Below are positions 8,338-16,604 of a stretch of DNA of 64,000 bases, piece by piece. How positions within the stretch are numbered: position 1 is the stretch's first letter; every line of letters starts with the position of its first letter. Location of the stretch: assembly GCA_039918235.1 (NCBI GenBank), contig JBDSHZ010000043.1, positions 1-64,000 of the forward strand, in the 5' to 3' direction. Below the pieces are notes generated by a model. It was not told the origin of the DNA, did not search any database, and saw only the letters and a program-made list of their open reading frames with translations. Made by a program: the position numbers and the translations under genes. This DNA is from Pseudopedobacter sp039918235 (lineage in GTDB: Bacteria; Bacteroidota; Bacteroidia; Sphingobacteriales; Sphingobacteriaceae).

Positions 8338-9642
8338 CTATTCAGCTTTTATACCATATTTATCAGCATACTTTTTATAAAGTTGCTTTTGAACATTGTT
8401 TAAATCAATAGCTCTCCCTTGAATGTAAGCCTGGGTAATTCTATTGGTTAACTGATCTAAAGCGTCTCCTTCAGAAATAACAATATTAGCATCTTTTCCT
8501 TCTTCTAGTGTGCCTGTAATTGCATCAATCCCTAAAATTTTCGCGGTGTTAGAAGTGATGGTTGCCAATGCTTCTTCTTTAGTTAAACCATAGGCTGCCG
8601 CTGTACCCGCCATAAAAGGGAGGTTGCGCTGTTGCCAATAACCATTAATACTCATGGCAATTAAAATTCCTGCATCATGCAAAATTTTTGCTGTTTTGTA
8701 AGGAAGATAAACATCATCATCATTATTTCCGGGTAAAGCTTGGCTTTCTTTCATAATCACAGGAATATTGTGGTCTTTTAAAAAACCGGTGATTTCAACT
8801 GCATCTGCTGCGCCTACCAATACTGGCGTTATGCCAAATTCTTCAAGGAATTTTACGGCTACAATGATGTCTTTTTGGTTGTCAACATTTACAAAAGCCT
8901 TTTTAGTTCCACTGAACAAGCCAGCCATTGCTTCAAATCTAGCGTTTACTACTTCTGGCTTAGTGGCGGCATAGGCTTTTGCCTGAGAGAAATAATTCTT
9001 CAATTCAGAAATTTGATTCTGATAACGTTCTTTTTGTTGCTCTTCAGAAAGAGTTGGACCTCCAAATCTTCTTCCACCGCCTCTTTGTTGCGATGTTGGC
9101 CAATTGAAATGCACACCCATGTCCATTTTGTAAGCGGCATCTTCCCAGTTCCAAGCATCTAACTGTACTATGGAAGAAGTACCAGAAACAGTACCTCCTT
9201 CCGGAGTGGGTTGAGACAATAATGTGCCGTTTGATCTAACCGTAGGAATGATTCTAGAGTCTGTATTATAGGCAATTATAGAGCGTACATGGGGGTTTAT
9301 TGACCCAACTTCCTGCGCATCTAAAGTAGCCCTTACCGATTCTACTTCCACTAATCCCATATCATTTACAGGAGCAATAAAACCAGGATAGATTTGTTTG
9401 CCATCTGCTTTGATAACTACGATATCCTGCGGAACGGCACTTCCTTCTTTTACAGAAGTAATTTTTCCATTAGAAAAGATAATCGTACCATTCTGAATTA
9501 CTTTTCCATTCCCTACATGGATGGTTCCTCCAACAATCGCAATTGTTCCCGATTGTTTTTTTGCTGGAGATATAGTTGCCTGCGCAAAAGCTGCCGTAGT
9601 TGCTATGCTTAATGCTAGGAATTGATATATAAATTTTTTCAT
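8338..9642 (-). CDS. Secreted amidohydrolase-family protein (imidazolonepropionase-like), possibly inactive
   Basis: A 434-residue protein with a signal peptide (MKKFIYQFLALSIATTAAFA). I chose the ATG at 9642 because the signal peptide starts there, although the frame is open further upstream. It has the N-terminal beta-sandwich and C-terminal parts of imidazolonepropionase-like amidohydrolases (TSNTAKILGI, GTLEEGKDANIVI). Where active members have the HxH metal motif after the PGFI segment, this one reads YPGFIAPVNDMG, so the first metal site is missing. A Gly/Arg-rich loop (QQRGGGRRFGG) is an insertion. It follows the larger amidohydrolase gene after 31 bases and is probably co-transcribed; the two may form a complex (inference). 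Confidence 0.85.
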   Translation of the reverse strand: MKKFIYQFLALSIATTAAFAQATISPAKKQSGTIAIVGGTIHVGNGKVIQNGTIIFSNGKITSVKEGSAVPQDIVVIKADGKQIYPGFIAPVNDMGLVEVESVRATLDAQEVGSINPHVRSIIAYNTDSRIIPTVRSNGTLLSQPTPEGGTVSGTSSIVQLDAWNWEDAAYKMDMGVHFNWPTSQQRGGGRRFGGPTLSEEQQKERYQNQISELKNYFSQAKAYAATKPEVVNARFEAMAGLFSGTKKAFVNVDNQKDIIVAVKFLEEFGITPVLVGAADAVEITGFLKDHNIPVIMKESQALPGNNDDDVYLPYKTAKILHDAGILIAMSINGYWQQRNLPFMAGTAAAYGLTKEEALATITSNTAKILGIDAITGTLEEGKDANIVISEGDALDQLTNRITQAYIQGRAIDLNNVQKQLYKKYADKYGIKAE

Positions 9643-9673
9643 TTTCTGAATTTTAAAATTGAGCACCTGTTGC

Positions 9674-12600
9674 TTATTTAGAATTTGCCTTAGTCTGATA
9701 ATCCTCTTCAATGGTATCACAAGTATCCAAAGTTGGTCTTGTAAAAGCTGGGCGTTGTGTTTTGCTTCCGCCATTTTTTGAGTCTAACATTTTCTGAATC
9801 AAACGGCCTTCTTCCTTTTTAAGGTCCATTATTTTCTGAGTGTCTTTAACCATGTCCCAATATGGAATTCCATCCACAAATGTTTTCTCGGCTTTTGCGT
9901 AAACAGATAAAGGATTGTCTGACCATAACACTAAATCAGCATCTTTTCCTGCTTTAACACTTCCTACTTTATTATCAATGTGCAACATTTTAGCAGGGTT
10001 CAAAGTCACAAACTTGAAAGCTTCTTCCTGACTTACATTACCGTACATTACCGCTTTACCGGCTTCCTGATTTAACCTTCTGGCCATTTCAGCATCATCA
10101 GAGTTAAAAGCTACTAAAACACCAGCATCATGCATTAACTTTCCGTTATAAGGAATAGCATCCCAAACTTCCATTTTATATGCCCACCAATCAGAGAAGG
10201 TTGAACCAGCAATTCCTCTGGCAGCCATTTTATCGGCAACTTTATATCCTTCTAAAATGTGTGTGAAAGTATTGATCTTAAAGCCCATACTATCTGCAAC
10301 GTTCATCAGCATATTAATTTCTGACTGTACATAAGAGTGACAGGTAATGTGTCTGGTATCATTTAAAATCTCTACTAATGCCTCTAATTCTAAATCTTTT
10401 CTTGGGGCGGTTAAGCCAGCTTTATTTTTTGTGGCATTATACGCACTCCAATTTGCTTGATATTGTTTTGCTCTGGTAAAGGCATCTACATAAACTTGCT
10501 CCACACCCATACGTGTTTGTGGAAAACGAATGCTGTTAAAATCTCCTGCGTTACTCTGTTTTACATTTTCACCTAAAGCAAACTTGATGAATCCTTCCCA
10601 TCCTTTGAATTTCATCTCTTCTGGCGTTTTTCCCCATCTCAATTTAAGCAATTGAGTTTGCCCGCCTATAGGATTTGCAGAACCGTGAAGAATATGCGAT
10701 GTAGTTACTCCGCCTGCCAACTGACGATAAATATTGATATCTTCAGAATCAATTACATCTCCAATTCTAACTTCAGCAGTCACCGCTTGCGTACCCTCAT
10801 TAATTCCTCTACTTATTGCAATGTGGGAATGTTCATCAATTATACCCGGAGTTAGGTGCTTCCCTGTTGCATCAATTACTTTTGCACCAGTTGCACTTAA
10901 ATCTTTTCCAATACTTTTGATCTTTCCGTTTTCAATCAGCACATCCGTGTTTTTTAGGATGCCGTCTTTCTCATTGGTCCAAACGGTGGCGTTTTTAAAT
11001 AATATTGTTTCCTGTTTAGGAACTTCAGTATTTCCAAAAGCAACAAATGGATAAATGATGGGACCAAGTTTAGGTGTTGGTGTTTTAGGGTCTTCCTTTT
11101 TTTCACGTTCTTTAAAAGGAGTTGCCAAAGTTGCGCTCCAAGTTCCGGTTGTACCATCTCCTGTAACAGACTCCCCTTTAAAAGTAATTGGATTAATTTT
11201 ATCCAAATATCCAGAAAGTCTAAGGTCTCCTTTGGGGTTTTTCTTTAAATCAAAAAACATGTTGATCAAATCTCCGTTTCTGCCCAACGTTCCTTTTACT
11301 TTAACGCTATCCGCACCGGTACGTTCTATGTTTAAATCATAGGCACCAACGGTTCCTCCAACTTTCATGGTTAAAGCCCCAACTCCGGCAATTACTAAAT
11401 TGTAATCTCCCCTAAGGTCTTTTACATCCATTTGGGCAACAATATTACGCTCTCCCTGTATCCAATTTTCAAAAATGATATTCCCTTTTTTGAACAAAGA
11501 GTCTGAAGTGATCAGGAAATTAGCTTCTTTCCCTTTAGAAATTGTTCCTACCACATTTTCAATACCCAATATTTTAGCAGGCGTCTCTGTCAAAGATTTT
11601 AAAGCTTGTTTAACCGTTAATCCATTATCAATTGCTGCTCTAATATTTGTCCAGAAATCTCTTGAGCTCTCTAAACCGTCAGCAGTAATTGCAAAATCAA
11701 TTCCTGCTTTTTCCATTACTGCAGGATTGGTAGGCGCAAGTTCCCAATTCTTCATTTGCGCATAAGTGACATTCTTTGCGTCAGCTGGGTCCTCTACATC
11801 AAAAGCTTTCGGGAAGTTTAGTGGAATAATAAACTTAGCGCCTAAAGCCTTAATATCATTAATTCTTTGGTATTCATCACCTCCGGATTTGAAAATATAT
11901 TTCTTCCCAAACTCATTGGCAATATTGTTGGCTCTTAAGATATCTTCCCAACTTCCAACTTCAAAAATTTGAGGTAAGGTTTGCTGTTTATTAAACTCTT
12001 CTAAAGAGATATTATACTCTTTGTTTTGATTTTTGTACCACTGCGCATCTAAGTAAGTTTGTCTTATCAAGGCAATAGCACCCATTAATGAGCTAGGGTA
12101 ATTTGTTTTAGCTGTTCCTTTATTAAAAGAATAATTAGCTGCAGTTTCTCCTTTTAAAATCACCAAGTTTGAGCTTTCTGAACCCAATGTTACCGCCACC
12201 GAAGTTCCTCTTGCAATACCGTCTTTAATTACTGTATTTACAGTTCCAAATCCATTCTTTTTAAGCTCATCAGCTTTTTTGCTATCGATATTAAAAATGG
12301 TATTGGCATGCATTTCTGGTCTAATGGCCTCGTTCCAGCTATATGCTCCTTCTTTTGTTGAAGTAAAAATTGGAGCAGTTCTAAAGCTGAAGCTTTGGCG
12401 GGGTGTTTCTGGTATTCCATAACCTGAGAAAGCATCAATTAAAGAAGGATAAATAAATTTCCCTTTTAAATCAATCACTACATAGCCTTTTGGAATGCTG
12501 ATGCCAGCTCCAACATTTTCAATCTTATGGTCTTTAATCACTAAAATACCATTAGAAATAATTTGATCGGCACTGACGACAATATTTGCATTAGTAAATG

Positions 12601-12709
12601 CAAATTTCCCTGAACGGATATCCGCTGAGCCGTTTACCGGATAAGTTTCTTGGGCTTTAACCAAGAAAACTAATGATAAAGAAAATAGTAAAAGTATAAT
12701 TTTTTTCAT
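9674..12709 (-). CDS. Large secreted two-domain amidohydrolase
   Basis: A 1011-residue protein with a signal peptide (KKIILLLFSLSLVFLVKA). It contains two amidohydrolase units in tandem. The N-terminal unit (about 1-410) has the fold signatures (TETPAKILGIENVVGTISKG) but no HxH motif (YPSLIDAFSGYG). The C-terminal unit (about 570-1000) has HxH at H626 and H628 (GIIDEHSHIA) plus LNPAKMLHIDNKVGSVKAGKDADLVLW spread over its end. The middle segment is beta-rich. A periplasmic or outer-membrane hydrolase acting on cyclic amides or peptides is likely; the substrate is unknown. The ATG at 12709 is preferred over a TTG six bases upstream. Confidence 0.87.
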   Translation of the reverse strand: MKKIILLLFSLSLVFLVKAQETYPVNGSADIRSGKFAFTNANIVVSADQIISNGILVIKDHKIENVGAGISIPKGYVVIDLKGKFIYPSLIDAFSGYGIPETPRQSFSFRTAPIFTSTKEGAYSWNEAIRPEMHANTIFNIDSKKADELKKNGFGTVNTVIKDGIARGTSVAVTLGSESSNLVILKGETAANYSFNKGTAKTNYPSSLMGAIALIRQTYLDAQWYKNQNKEYNISLEEFNKQQTLPQIFEVGSWEDILRANNIANEFGKKYIFKSGGDEYQRINDIKALGAKFIIPLNFPKAFDVEDPADAKNVTYAQMKNWELAPTNPAVMEKAGIDFAITADGLESSRDFWTNIRAAIDNGLTVKQALKSLTETPAKILGIENVVGTISKGKEANFLITSDSLFKKGNIIFENWIQGERNIVAQMDVKDLRGDYNLVIAGVGALTMKVGGTVGAYDLNIERTGADSVKVKGTLGRNGDLINMFFDLKKNPKGDLRLSGYLDKINPITFKGESVTGDGTTGTWSATLATPFKEREKKEDPKTPTPKLGPIIYPFVAFGNTEVPKQETILFKNATVWTNEKDGILKNTDVLIENGKIKSIGKDLSATGAKVIDATGKHLTPGIIDEHSHIAISRGINEGTQAVTAEVRIGDVIDSEDINIYRQLAGGVTTSHILHGSANPIGGQTQLLKLRWGKTPEEMKFKGWEGFIKFALGENVKQSNAGDFNSIRFPQTRMGVEQVYVDAFTRAKQYQANWSAYNATKNKAGLTAPRKDLELEALVEILNDTRHITCHSYVQSEINMLMNVADSMGFKINTFTHILEGYKVADKMAARGIAGSTFSDWWAYKMEVWDAIPYNGKLMHDAGVLVAFNSDDAEMARRLNQEAGKAVMYGNVSQEEAFKFVTLNPAKMLHIDNKVGSVKAGKDADLVLWSDNPLSVYAKAEKTFVDGIPYWDMVKDTQKIMDLKKEEGRLIQKMLDSKNGGSKTQRPAFTRPTLDTCDTIEEDYQTKANSK

Positions 12710-12745
12710 GTACAAAAATTTTAGAAACTAAATCTAAATATTTGA

Positions 12746-12790
12746 ACAGTTAATTGCTATAAATCCCGAAATTAACTGTGTAATTTTTTT
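12746..12790. other. Hairpin followed by a T run in a divergent intergenic region
   Basis: ACAGTTAAT (12746-12754) and ATTAACTGT (12771-12779) form a perfect 9-bp stem with a 16-base loop, followed by seven T at 12784-12790. No plus-strand gene lies upstream that would need a terminator, so it may belong to a small transcript or to the 5' leader of the amidohydrolase operon on the other strand. Confidence 0.35.
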
Positions 12791-12900
12791 GTGTAGCTAA
12801 CATCTATCTAGCACTTTACGTCGTATGTGAAGACGTCTATGAAAATATAGTTTTAGGTTAAATTAAAGTGTTTTATAAAGAATATTGATGAGTGAGGGTT

Positions 12901-12936
12901 AGCGGAGCTGTATTTATTTACGCTCCGCTTTTTTTT
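12901..12936 (+). terminator. Strong intrinsic terminator ahead of the 4-helix membrane protein gene
   Basis: AGCGGAGC (12901-12908) pairs with GCTCCGCT (12922-12929) and is followed by a run of T to 12936. It is oriented to stop plus-strand transcription, yet the nearest upstream gene is on the minus strand. This implies a short plus-strand transcript starting somewhere in 12710-12900. Confidence 0.6.
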
Positions 12937-12940
12937 ATCT

Positions 12941-12948
12941 TATATTTG
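12941..12948 (+). promoter_or_regulatory. -7 promoter element
   Basis: TATATTTG at 12941-12948 is a perfect match to the Bacteroidota -7 consensus TAnnTTTG. It lies 14 bases before the ATG at 12962 and directly after the terminator hairpin. No clear -33 TTG is seen at the right distance. Confidence 0.4.
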
Positions 12949-12961
12949 CTTAAAAAAAACT

Positions 12962-13390
12962 ATGTATACAGGATTATTACACCTTCACTCCATATTAAGA
13001 TATGTAGTCTTGATATTGGTCTTACTTTCAATCTTTCAGGCAATTGCCGCTGGCAGCAAACCGTACACGCCTACAAATAAAAAAATAAATTTATTTGCAT
13101 TGATTTCAGCACATACCCAATTGCTGTTAGGTTTAGGTTTATATTTTGTCAGCCCTAATGTTGATTTCTCTAAAATGAGTGACCCAACTTTCAGGTATTG
13201 GAATGTAGAACATATTTCAATGATGATTTTAGCCATCATTTTAATCACTATTGGCTATTCAAAAGCTAAAAAAGCAATAGAAACAAAAGCAAAGCATAGA
13301 GCAATCTATATCTACTACACTTTGGCTATTGTGATTGTTCTTTTAGCCATTTTTACGATGAAAGATCGTAACCCTTGGTATAATATGTAA
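12962..13390 (+). CDS. Four-helix integral membrane protein, cytochrome b-like
   Basis: A 142-residue protein with four predicted membrane helices and a short C-terminal tail (MKDRNPWYNM). Histidines lie at or near helix ends (LLHLHSILRYVV, ISAHTQLLLG, NVEHISMMIL), which is compatible with haem binding; similar proteins in Bacteroidota are often labelled cytochrome b. No redox partner is encoded nearby, so the haem assignment is tentative. The ATG at 12962 follows a perfect -7 element. Confidence 0.75.
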   Translation: MYTGLLHLHSILRYVVLILVLLSIFQAIAAGSKPYTPTNKKINLFALISAHTQLLLGLGLYFVSPNVDFSKMSDPTFRYWNVEHISMMILAIILITIGYSKAKKAIETKAKHRAIYIYYTLAIVIVLLAIFTMKDRNPWYNM

Positions 13391-13445
13391 AAAGGGTGTT
13401 TTTTGATTTATTTTAAAAAAAAATTCCAAAAGTCGATTTTCTTTA

Positions 13446-13600
13446 TATTTTTGCAACGCAATGATAAAAAACAGATATACAAATAAAGGTTGGTGGCGCT
13501 CATTAGAAGTAGCATCGGCTAAGCTTATTTGTATAGTTTAAAAAGAATTAAACCCAACCTAAACAAATATACCCGACGCTAAACCGTCGGGTTTTTTTTT
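13446..13600 (+). promoter_or_regulatory. trp operon attenuator: promoter, leader peptide, antiterminator and terminator
   Basis: A perfect -7 element TATTTTTG (13446-13453) precedes the leader ORF almost directly. Three mutually exclusive pairings are visible. (1) ATACAAATAA (13477-13486) with TTATTTGTAT (13525-13534). (2) Antiterminator: AGCATCGG (13511-13518) with CCGACGCT (13573-13580), one mismatch, enclosing ATTTGT (13527-13532) with ACAAAT (13563-13568). (3) Terminator: ACCCGACG (13571-13578) with CGTCGGGT (13585-13592), then nine T. Ribosome stalling at the Trp codons (13491-13496) would cover the first arm of (1), free segment 2 and favour (2) over (3). Confidence 0.88.
13461..13541 (+). 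CDS. trpL: trp leader peptide
   Basis: A 26-residue open frame reading MIKNRYTNKGWWRSLEV and ending SAKLICIV. Tandem TGG codons are at residues 11-12. It lies between a -7 promoter element and the attenuator terminator ahead of trpE. It acts as a sensor of charged Trp-tRNA: stalling at the two Trp codons lets the antiterminator form. The predicted transcription start falls within a few bases of the ATG, so the leader mRNA may have almost no 5' untranslated region. Confidence 0.87.
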   Translation: MIKNRYTNKGWWRSLEVASAKLICIV

Positions 13601-13628
13601 GCCTTTTTTGTAAATAGAATAAATAAAC

Positions 13629-15035
13629 ATGAAGAAGTTTAAATTAAAAGTCAGTTTTAAAAAGCTATTAGCAGATACCACCACTCCGGTTAGTATTTAT
13701 TTACGCTTAAGGGATGTCTTTCCAAATAGCCTGCTCCTAGAAAGTTCTGACTACCATAGCCGGGAAAACAGCATGAGTTATGTTTGTTGTGATCCAATTG
13801 CCGGAATCATGATTGCAAACGGAGTGTTAAAGAAAACTTATCCAGACGGGAGTTCAGAAAATTTAAAACAGTTTAATTTAACCGAGGAAGTTTATGCCTT
13901 CAGAAAGCAGTTTGAGAGTAATGCCGATACTGATTTGAAATTTATTTCAGATGGTTTATTTGGGTATTTTACTCACGAGGCGGTTGAATATTTTGAAGAT
14001 ATCAAGTTAAAGAAAGATGATCATAACGAAAGAGAAATCCCAACTTTTCAGTATCATATTTACCGCTATATCATTGCCATTGACCATTTTAAAAACGAGC
14101 TGCATATTGTAAAAAATGAGAGTGATTTTGAAAAGGAAGAAAACGGTTTAGACAAGATTGAATACCTCATCCAAAACAAAAATTTTCCTGAATATCATTT
14201 TAAAACACAAGGAGAAGAAAGCTCTAACTTGACAAATGAAGAGTTTAAAGCTTTAGTAGAAAAAATGAAAACGCATATTTACCGTGGTGATGTTTTCCAA
14301 ATTGTGCCTTCTAGAGCTTTTCAAACCTCCTTTTTAGGTGATGAGTTTAATGTTTACAGAGCTTTACGCTCCATCAATCCTTCTCCCTATCTTTTCTACT
14401 TTGATTATGGCAGTTTCAAAATTTTTGGGTCGTCGCCCGAGGCTCAATTGACTATAAAAAACAAAATAGCCTCTATTTATCCTATTGCCGGCACTTTTAA
14501 AAGAACAGGTAATGATATCGAAGATAAAATCATTGCTGAAAAGTTGGAAAATGATCCAAAAGAATCTGCAGAACATGTGATGCTGGTAGATTTGGCAAGG
14601 AATGATTTAAGCCGTCATTGTGAAAATGTAGAAGTGAAAGCCTATAAAGAAGTACAGTTCTATTCTCACTTAATTCACTTAGTTTCTAAAGTAAGTGGCA
14701 AATTAAAAGAGGGGGTAAATCCTTTTAAAATTGTTGCTGATACTTTCCCGGCCGGTACTTTAAGCGGTGCACCAAAGTATAGGGCAATGGAATTAATTGA
14801 TCAGTATGAAAAAGGGAAACGGAGTTTCTATAGTGGCGCAATTGGCTTTATGGGTTTTAACGGAGATTTTAACCATGCCATCATGATCCGTTCTTTTTTA
14901 AGCAAGAACAATCGCCTCCATTATCAGGCTGGAGCAGGAATTGTTGCTGATTCTGATCCAGAATCTGAATTGAATGAGGTAAACAACAAAATTGCAGCCT
15001 TAAGAAATGCCATAAAACAAGCTCAAGAAATTTAA
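13629..15035 (+). CDS. trpE: Anthranilate synthase component I
   Basis: A 468-residue enzyme converting chorismate (with ammonia from TrpG) to anthranilate, the first step of tryptophan synthesis. The N-terminal domain carries the tryptophan feedback motif LLES (36-39). The C-terminal chorismate-binding domain has the signature IVPSRAFQTSF, the GSSPEAQL segment, PIAGTFKRTG, the catalytic region DLARNDLSRHCENV and the GAPKYRAMELID motif. Length is normal. Transcription is controlled by the attenuator directly upstream; trpG follows after 57 bases. Confidence 0.97.
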   Translation: MKKFKLKVSFKKLLADTTTPVSIYLRLRDVFPNSLLLESSDYHSRENSMSYVCCDPIAGIMIANGVLKKTYPDGSSENLKQFNLTEEVYAFRKQFESNADTDLKFISDGLFGYFTHEAVEYFEDIKLKKDDHNEREIPTFQYHIYRYIIAIDHFKNELHIVKNESDFEKEENGLDKIEYLIQNKNFPEYHFKTQGEESSNLTNEEFKALVEKMKTHIYRGDVFQIVPSRAFQTSFLGDEFNVYRALRSINPSPYLFYFDYGSFKIFGSSPEAQLTIKNKIASIYPIAGTFKRTGNDIEDKIIAEKLENDPKESAEHVMLVDLARNDLSRHCENVEVKAYKEVQFYSHLIHLVSKVSGKLKEGVNPFKIVADTFPAGTLSGAPKYRAMELIDQYEKGKRSFYSGAIGFMGFNGDFNHAIMIRSFLSKNNRLHYQAGAGIVADSDPESELNEVNNKIAALRNAIKQAQEI

Positions 15036-15063
15036 ATCTATAAAAATGAAAATCACCTCCATA

Positions 15064-15088
15064 CTCATATCTAACATCTCATATCTAA
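15064..15088. repeat. Short direct repeat between trpE and trpG
   Basis: CTCATATCTAA occurs at 15064-15074 and again at 15078-15088, separated by CAT. It fills much of the 57-base gap between the two genes and looks like an inserted intergenic repeat rather than a regulatory site. Confidence 0.4.
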
Positions 15089-15092
15089 ATTA

Positions 15093-15659
15093 ATGAAAAT
15101 ACTGGTTATAGATAATTACGATTCCTTTACCTACAATTTGGTCCACTTGCTTAATGAGTTAGATCATGATGCGGAAGTTTGGAGGAATGATAAATTTAAA
15201 TTAGAAGAAGTAGCTGTTTTTGACAAAATTTTACTTTCCCCAGGACCAGGGATTCCTTCTGAAGCTGGCTTATTATTAGAAGTAATCAAAACTTATGCTG
15301 CTACAAAAAGTATTTTAGGCGTTTGTTTAGGGCAGCAAGCCATTGCAGAAGTTTTTGGTGGTGAATTGTATAATTTATCAAAACCTGTTCACGGGACAGC
15401 CACCAGCATCGATATAAAAGATGAAAATGAAATTCTTTTTAAAGGATTGCCACAAAATTTCAAAGTAGGCCGTTACCATTCTTGGGCAGTAAAAACTGAA
15501 GGCCTTCCGAAAGAATTAATAATTACCGCCGAAGACGAAAAAGGCGTGATGATGGGTTTACGTCATCATACTTTGGATGTTAGAGGTGTACAATTTCATC
15601 CAGAATCTGTATTGACAGAATTTGGAAAGGAAATGATTGCTAATTGGCTTAACAATTAG
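15093..15659 (+). CDS. trpG: Anthranilate synthase component II (glutamine amidotransferase)
   Basis: A 188-residue class I glutamine amidotransferase that supplies ammonia to TrpE. The catalytic triad is Cys78 (GVCLGQQAIAE), His169 and Glu171 (FHPESVLTE). The N-terminal MKILVIDNYDSFTYNL and SPGPGIPSEAG motifs are typical of TrpG/PabA. The same subunit often also serves PabB in p-aminobenzoate synthesis; no pabB is seen here. It lies between trpE and trpC in one operon. Confidence 0.96.
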   Translation: MKILVIDNYDSFTYNLVHLLNELDHDAEVWRNDKFKLEEVAVFDKILLSPGPGIPSEAGLLLEVIKTYAATKSILGVCLGQQAIAEVFGGELYNLSKPVHGTATSIDIKDENEILFKGLPQNFKVGRYHSWAVKTEGLPKELIITAEDEKGVMMGLRHHTLDVRGVQFHPESVLTEFGKEMIANWLNN

Positions 15660-15727
15660 CAGAAGGCAGAAAGCTCAAAGCTAATTGCCTGTTGGAAAGA
15701 ATGATTGAAATTAAACTACAAAATAGC

Positions 15728-15760
15728 GCTTAAGCCTTTTGCTTTAAGCCTTCAGCTTAA
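15728..15760. repeat. Repeat-like scar between trpG and trpC
   Basis: The 105-base gap (15660-15764) contains near-repeats GCTTAAGCC and GCTTTAAGCC followed by TTCAGCTTAA, giving several possible short hairpins. Nothing codes here. In many trp operons trpD stands at this place, so this may mark a past rearrangement (inference). Confidence 0.35.
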
Positions 15761-15764
15761 AAAA

Positions 15765-16547
15765 ATGAACATCTTAGACAAAATAGTTGCCCGCAAAAAA
15801 GAAGAAGTAGCCGAAGCAAAGGCAAAAAAAAGCATCAAAGAATTAGAAGCCAACGATACTTTTAAAAGAGAAACCTTTTCCTTAAAAGACTTTTTAACTG
15901 ATCCTTCTAAAACCGGAATCATTGCGGAATTTAAAAGGAAATCTCCTTCTAAGGGAATTATTAACGATCAGGTAACTGTTGAGGAAGTGACAACTGGCTA
16001 TGCAGCTGCGGGTGCATCGGCTTTATCTGTTTTAACAGATCATGATTTTTTTATGGGTCATGAGGATGATTTAATTGCTGCCAGAAAAGTGAATCAAATC
16101 CCTATTCTGCGAAAAGATTTTATGGTTGACGAATATCAGATTATTGAAGCTAAAGCATTAGGTGCTGATATTATCCTATTAATTGCCGCCTGTTTAACGC
16201 CTTCAGAAATTCTGACGTTTGCAAAACTGGCTAAATCTTTAGGTTTAAGTACACTTTTAGAGGTACATAATCTTGATGAACTAGATAGAAGCTTAAATCC
16301 TTATCTGGATGTAGTGGGTGTGAACAATCGTAACCTTAAAGATTTTTCAGTAGACATTAACACATCGCTATCTCTGGCAAAAGTGATTCCTTCACAATTT
16401 TTAAAGATTTCCGAAAGTGCCATCAGCAATGCAGAAACTATTAAACTGTTGAAATCAGCAGGTTTTAATGGTTTTTTGATTGGAGAAAATTTTATGAGAA
16501 CGGAAAACCCTGGCCAAGCAATGGCAGATTTTGTAAAAGAACTTTAA
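15765..16547 (+). CDS. trpC: Indole-3-glycerol phosphate synthase
   Basis: A 260-residue TIM-barrel enzyme converting carboxyphenylaminodeoxyribulose phosphate to indole-3-glycerol phosphate. Recognised by EFKRKSPSKG, SVLTDHDFFMGHEDDL, ILRKDFMVDEYQI (catalytic Lys), VGVNNRNLKDF and SESAI. I chose the ATG at 15765 because the family starts with MNILDKIVARKKEEV; an upstream TTG at 15705 falls in repeat-like sequence. It is the last trp gene here: trpD, trpF, trpB and trpA are absent and gcvH follows. Confidence 0.95.
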   Translation: MNILDKIVARKKEEVAEAKAKKSIKELEANDTFKRETFSLKDFLTDPSKTGIIAEFKRKSPSKGIINDQVTVEEVTTGYAAAGASALSVLTDHDFFMGHEDDLIAARKVNQIPILRKDFMVDEYQIIEAKALGADIILLIAACLTPSEILTFAKLAKSLGLSTLLEVHNLDELDRSLNPYLDVVGVNNRNLKDFSVDINTSLSLAKVIPSQFLKISESAISNAETIKLLKSAGFNGFLIGENFMRTENPGQAMADFVKEL

Positions 16548-16604
16548 TTTAGATTATAGCTAGGTTTAAAAATTTCCTCTTATTTTTACCTCAAATTTTA
16601 GAAT

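Noticed and set aside
10652..11342. Several open frames of 65-105 codons on the plus strand opposite the large amidohydrolase gene
   Set aside because: They lie wholly inside a well-supported gene on the other strand, have no recognisable domains and low-complexity composition; they are shadows of its codon use.
12892..13080. Plus-strand open frame starting at 12892
   Set aside because: It runs through a terminator hairpin and then out of frame into the membrane protein gene at 12962, which has the better start and promoter.
13461..13541. Leader peptide as an ordinary small protein gene
   Set aside because: Tandem Trp codons, the competing RNA stems and the terminator ahead of trpE explain it as an attenuator leader.
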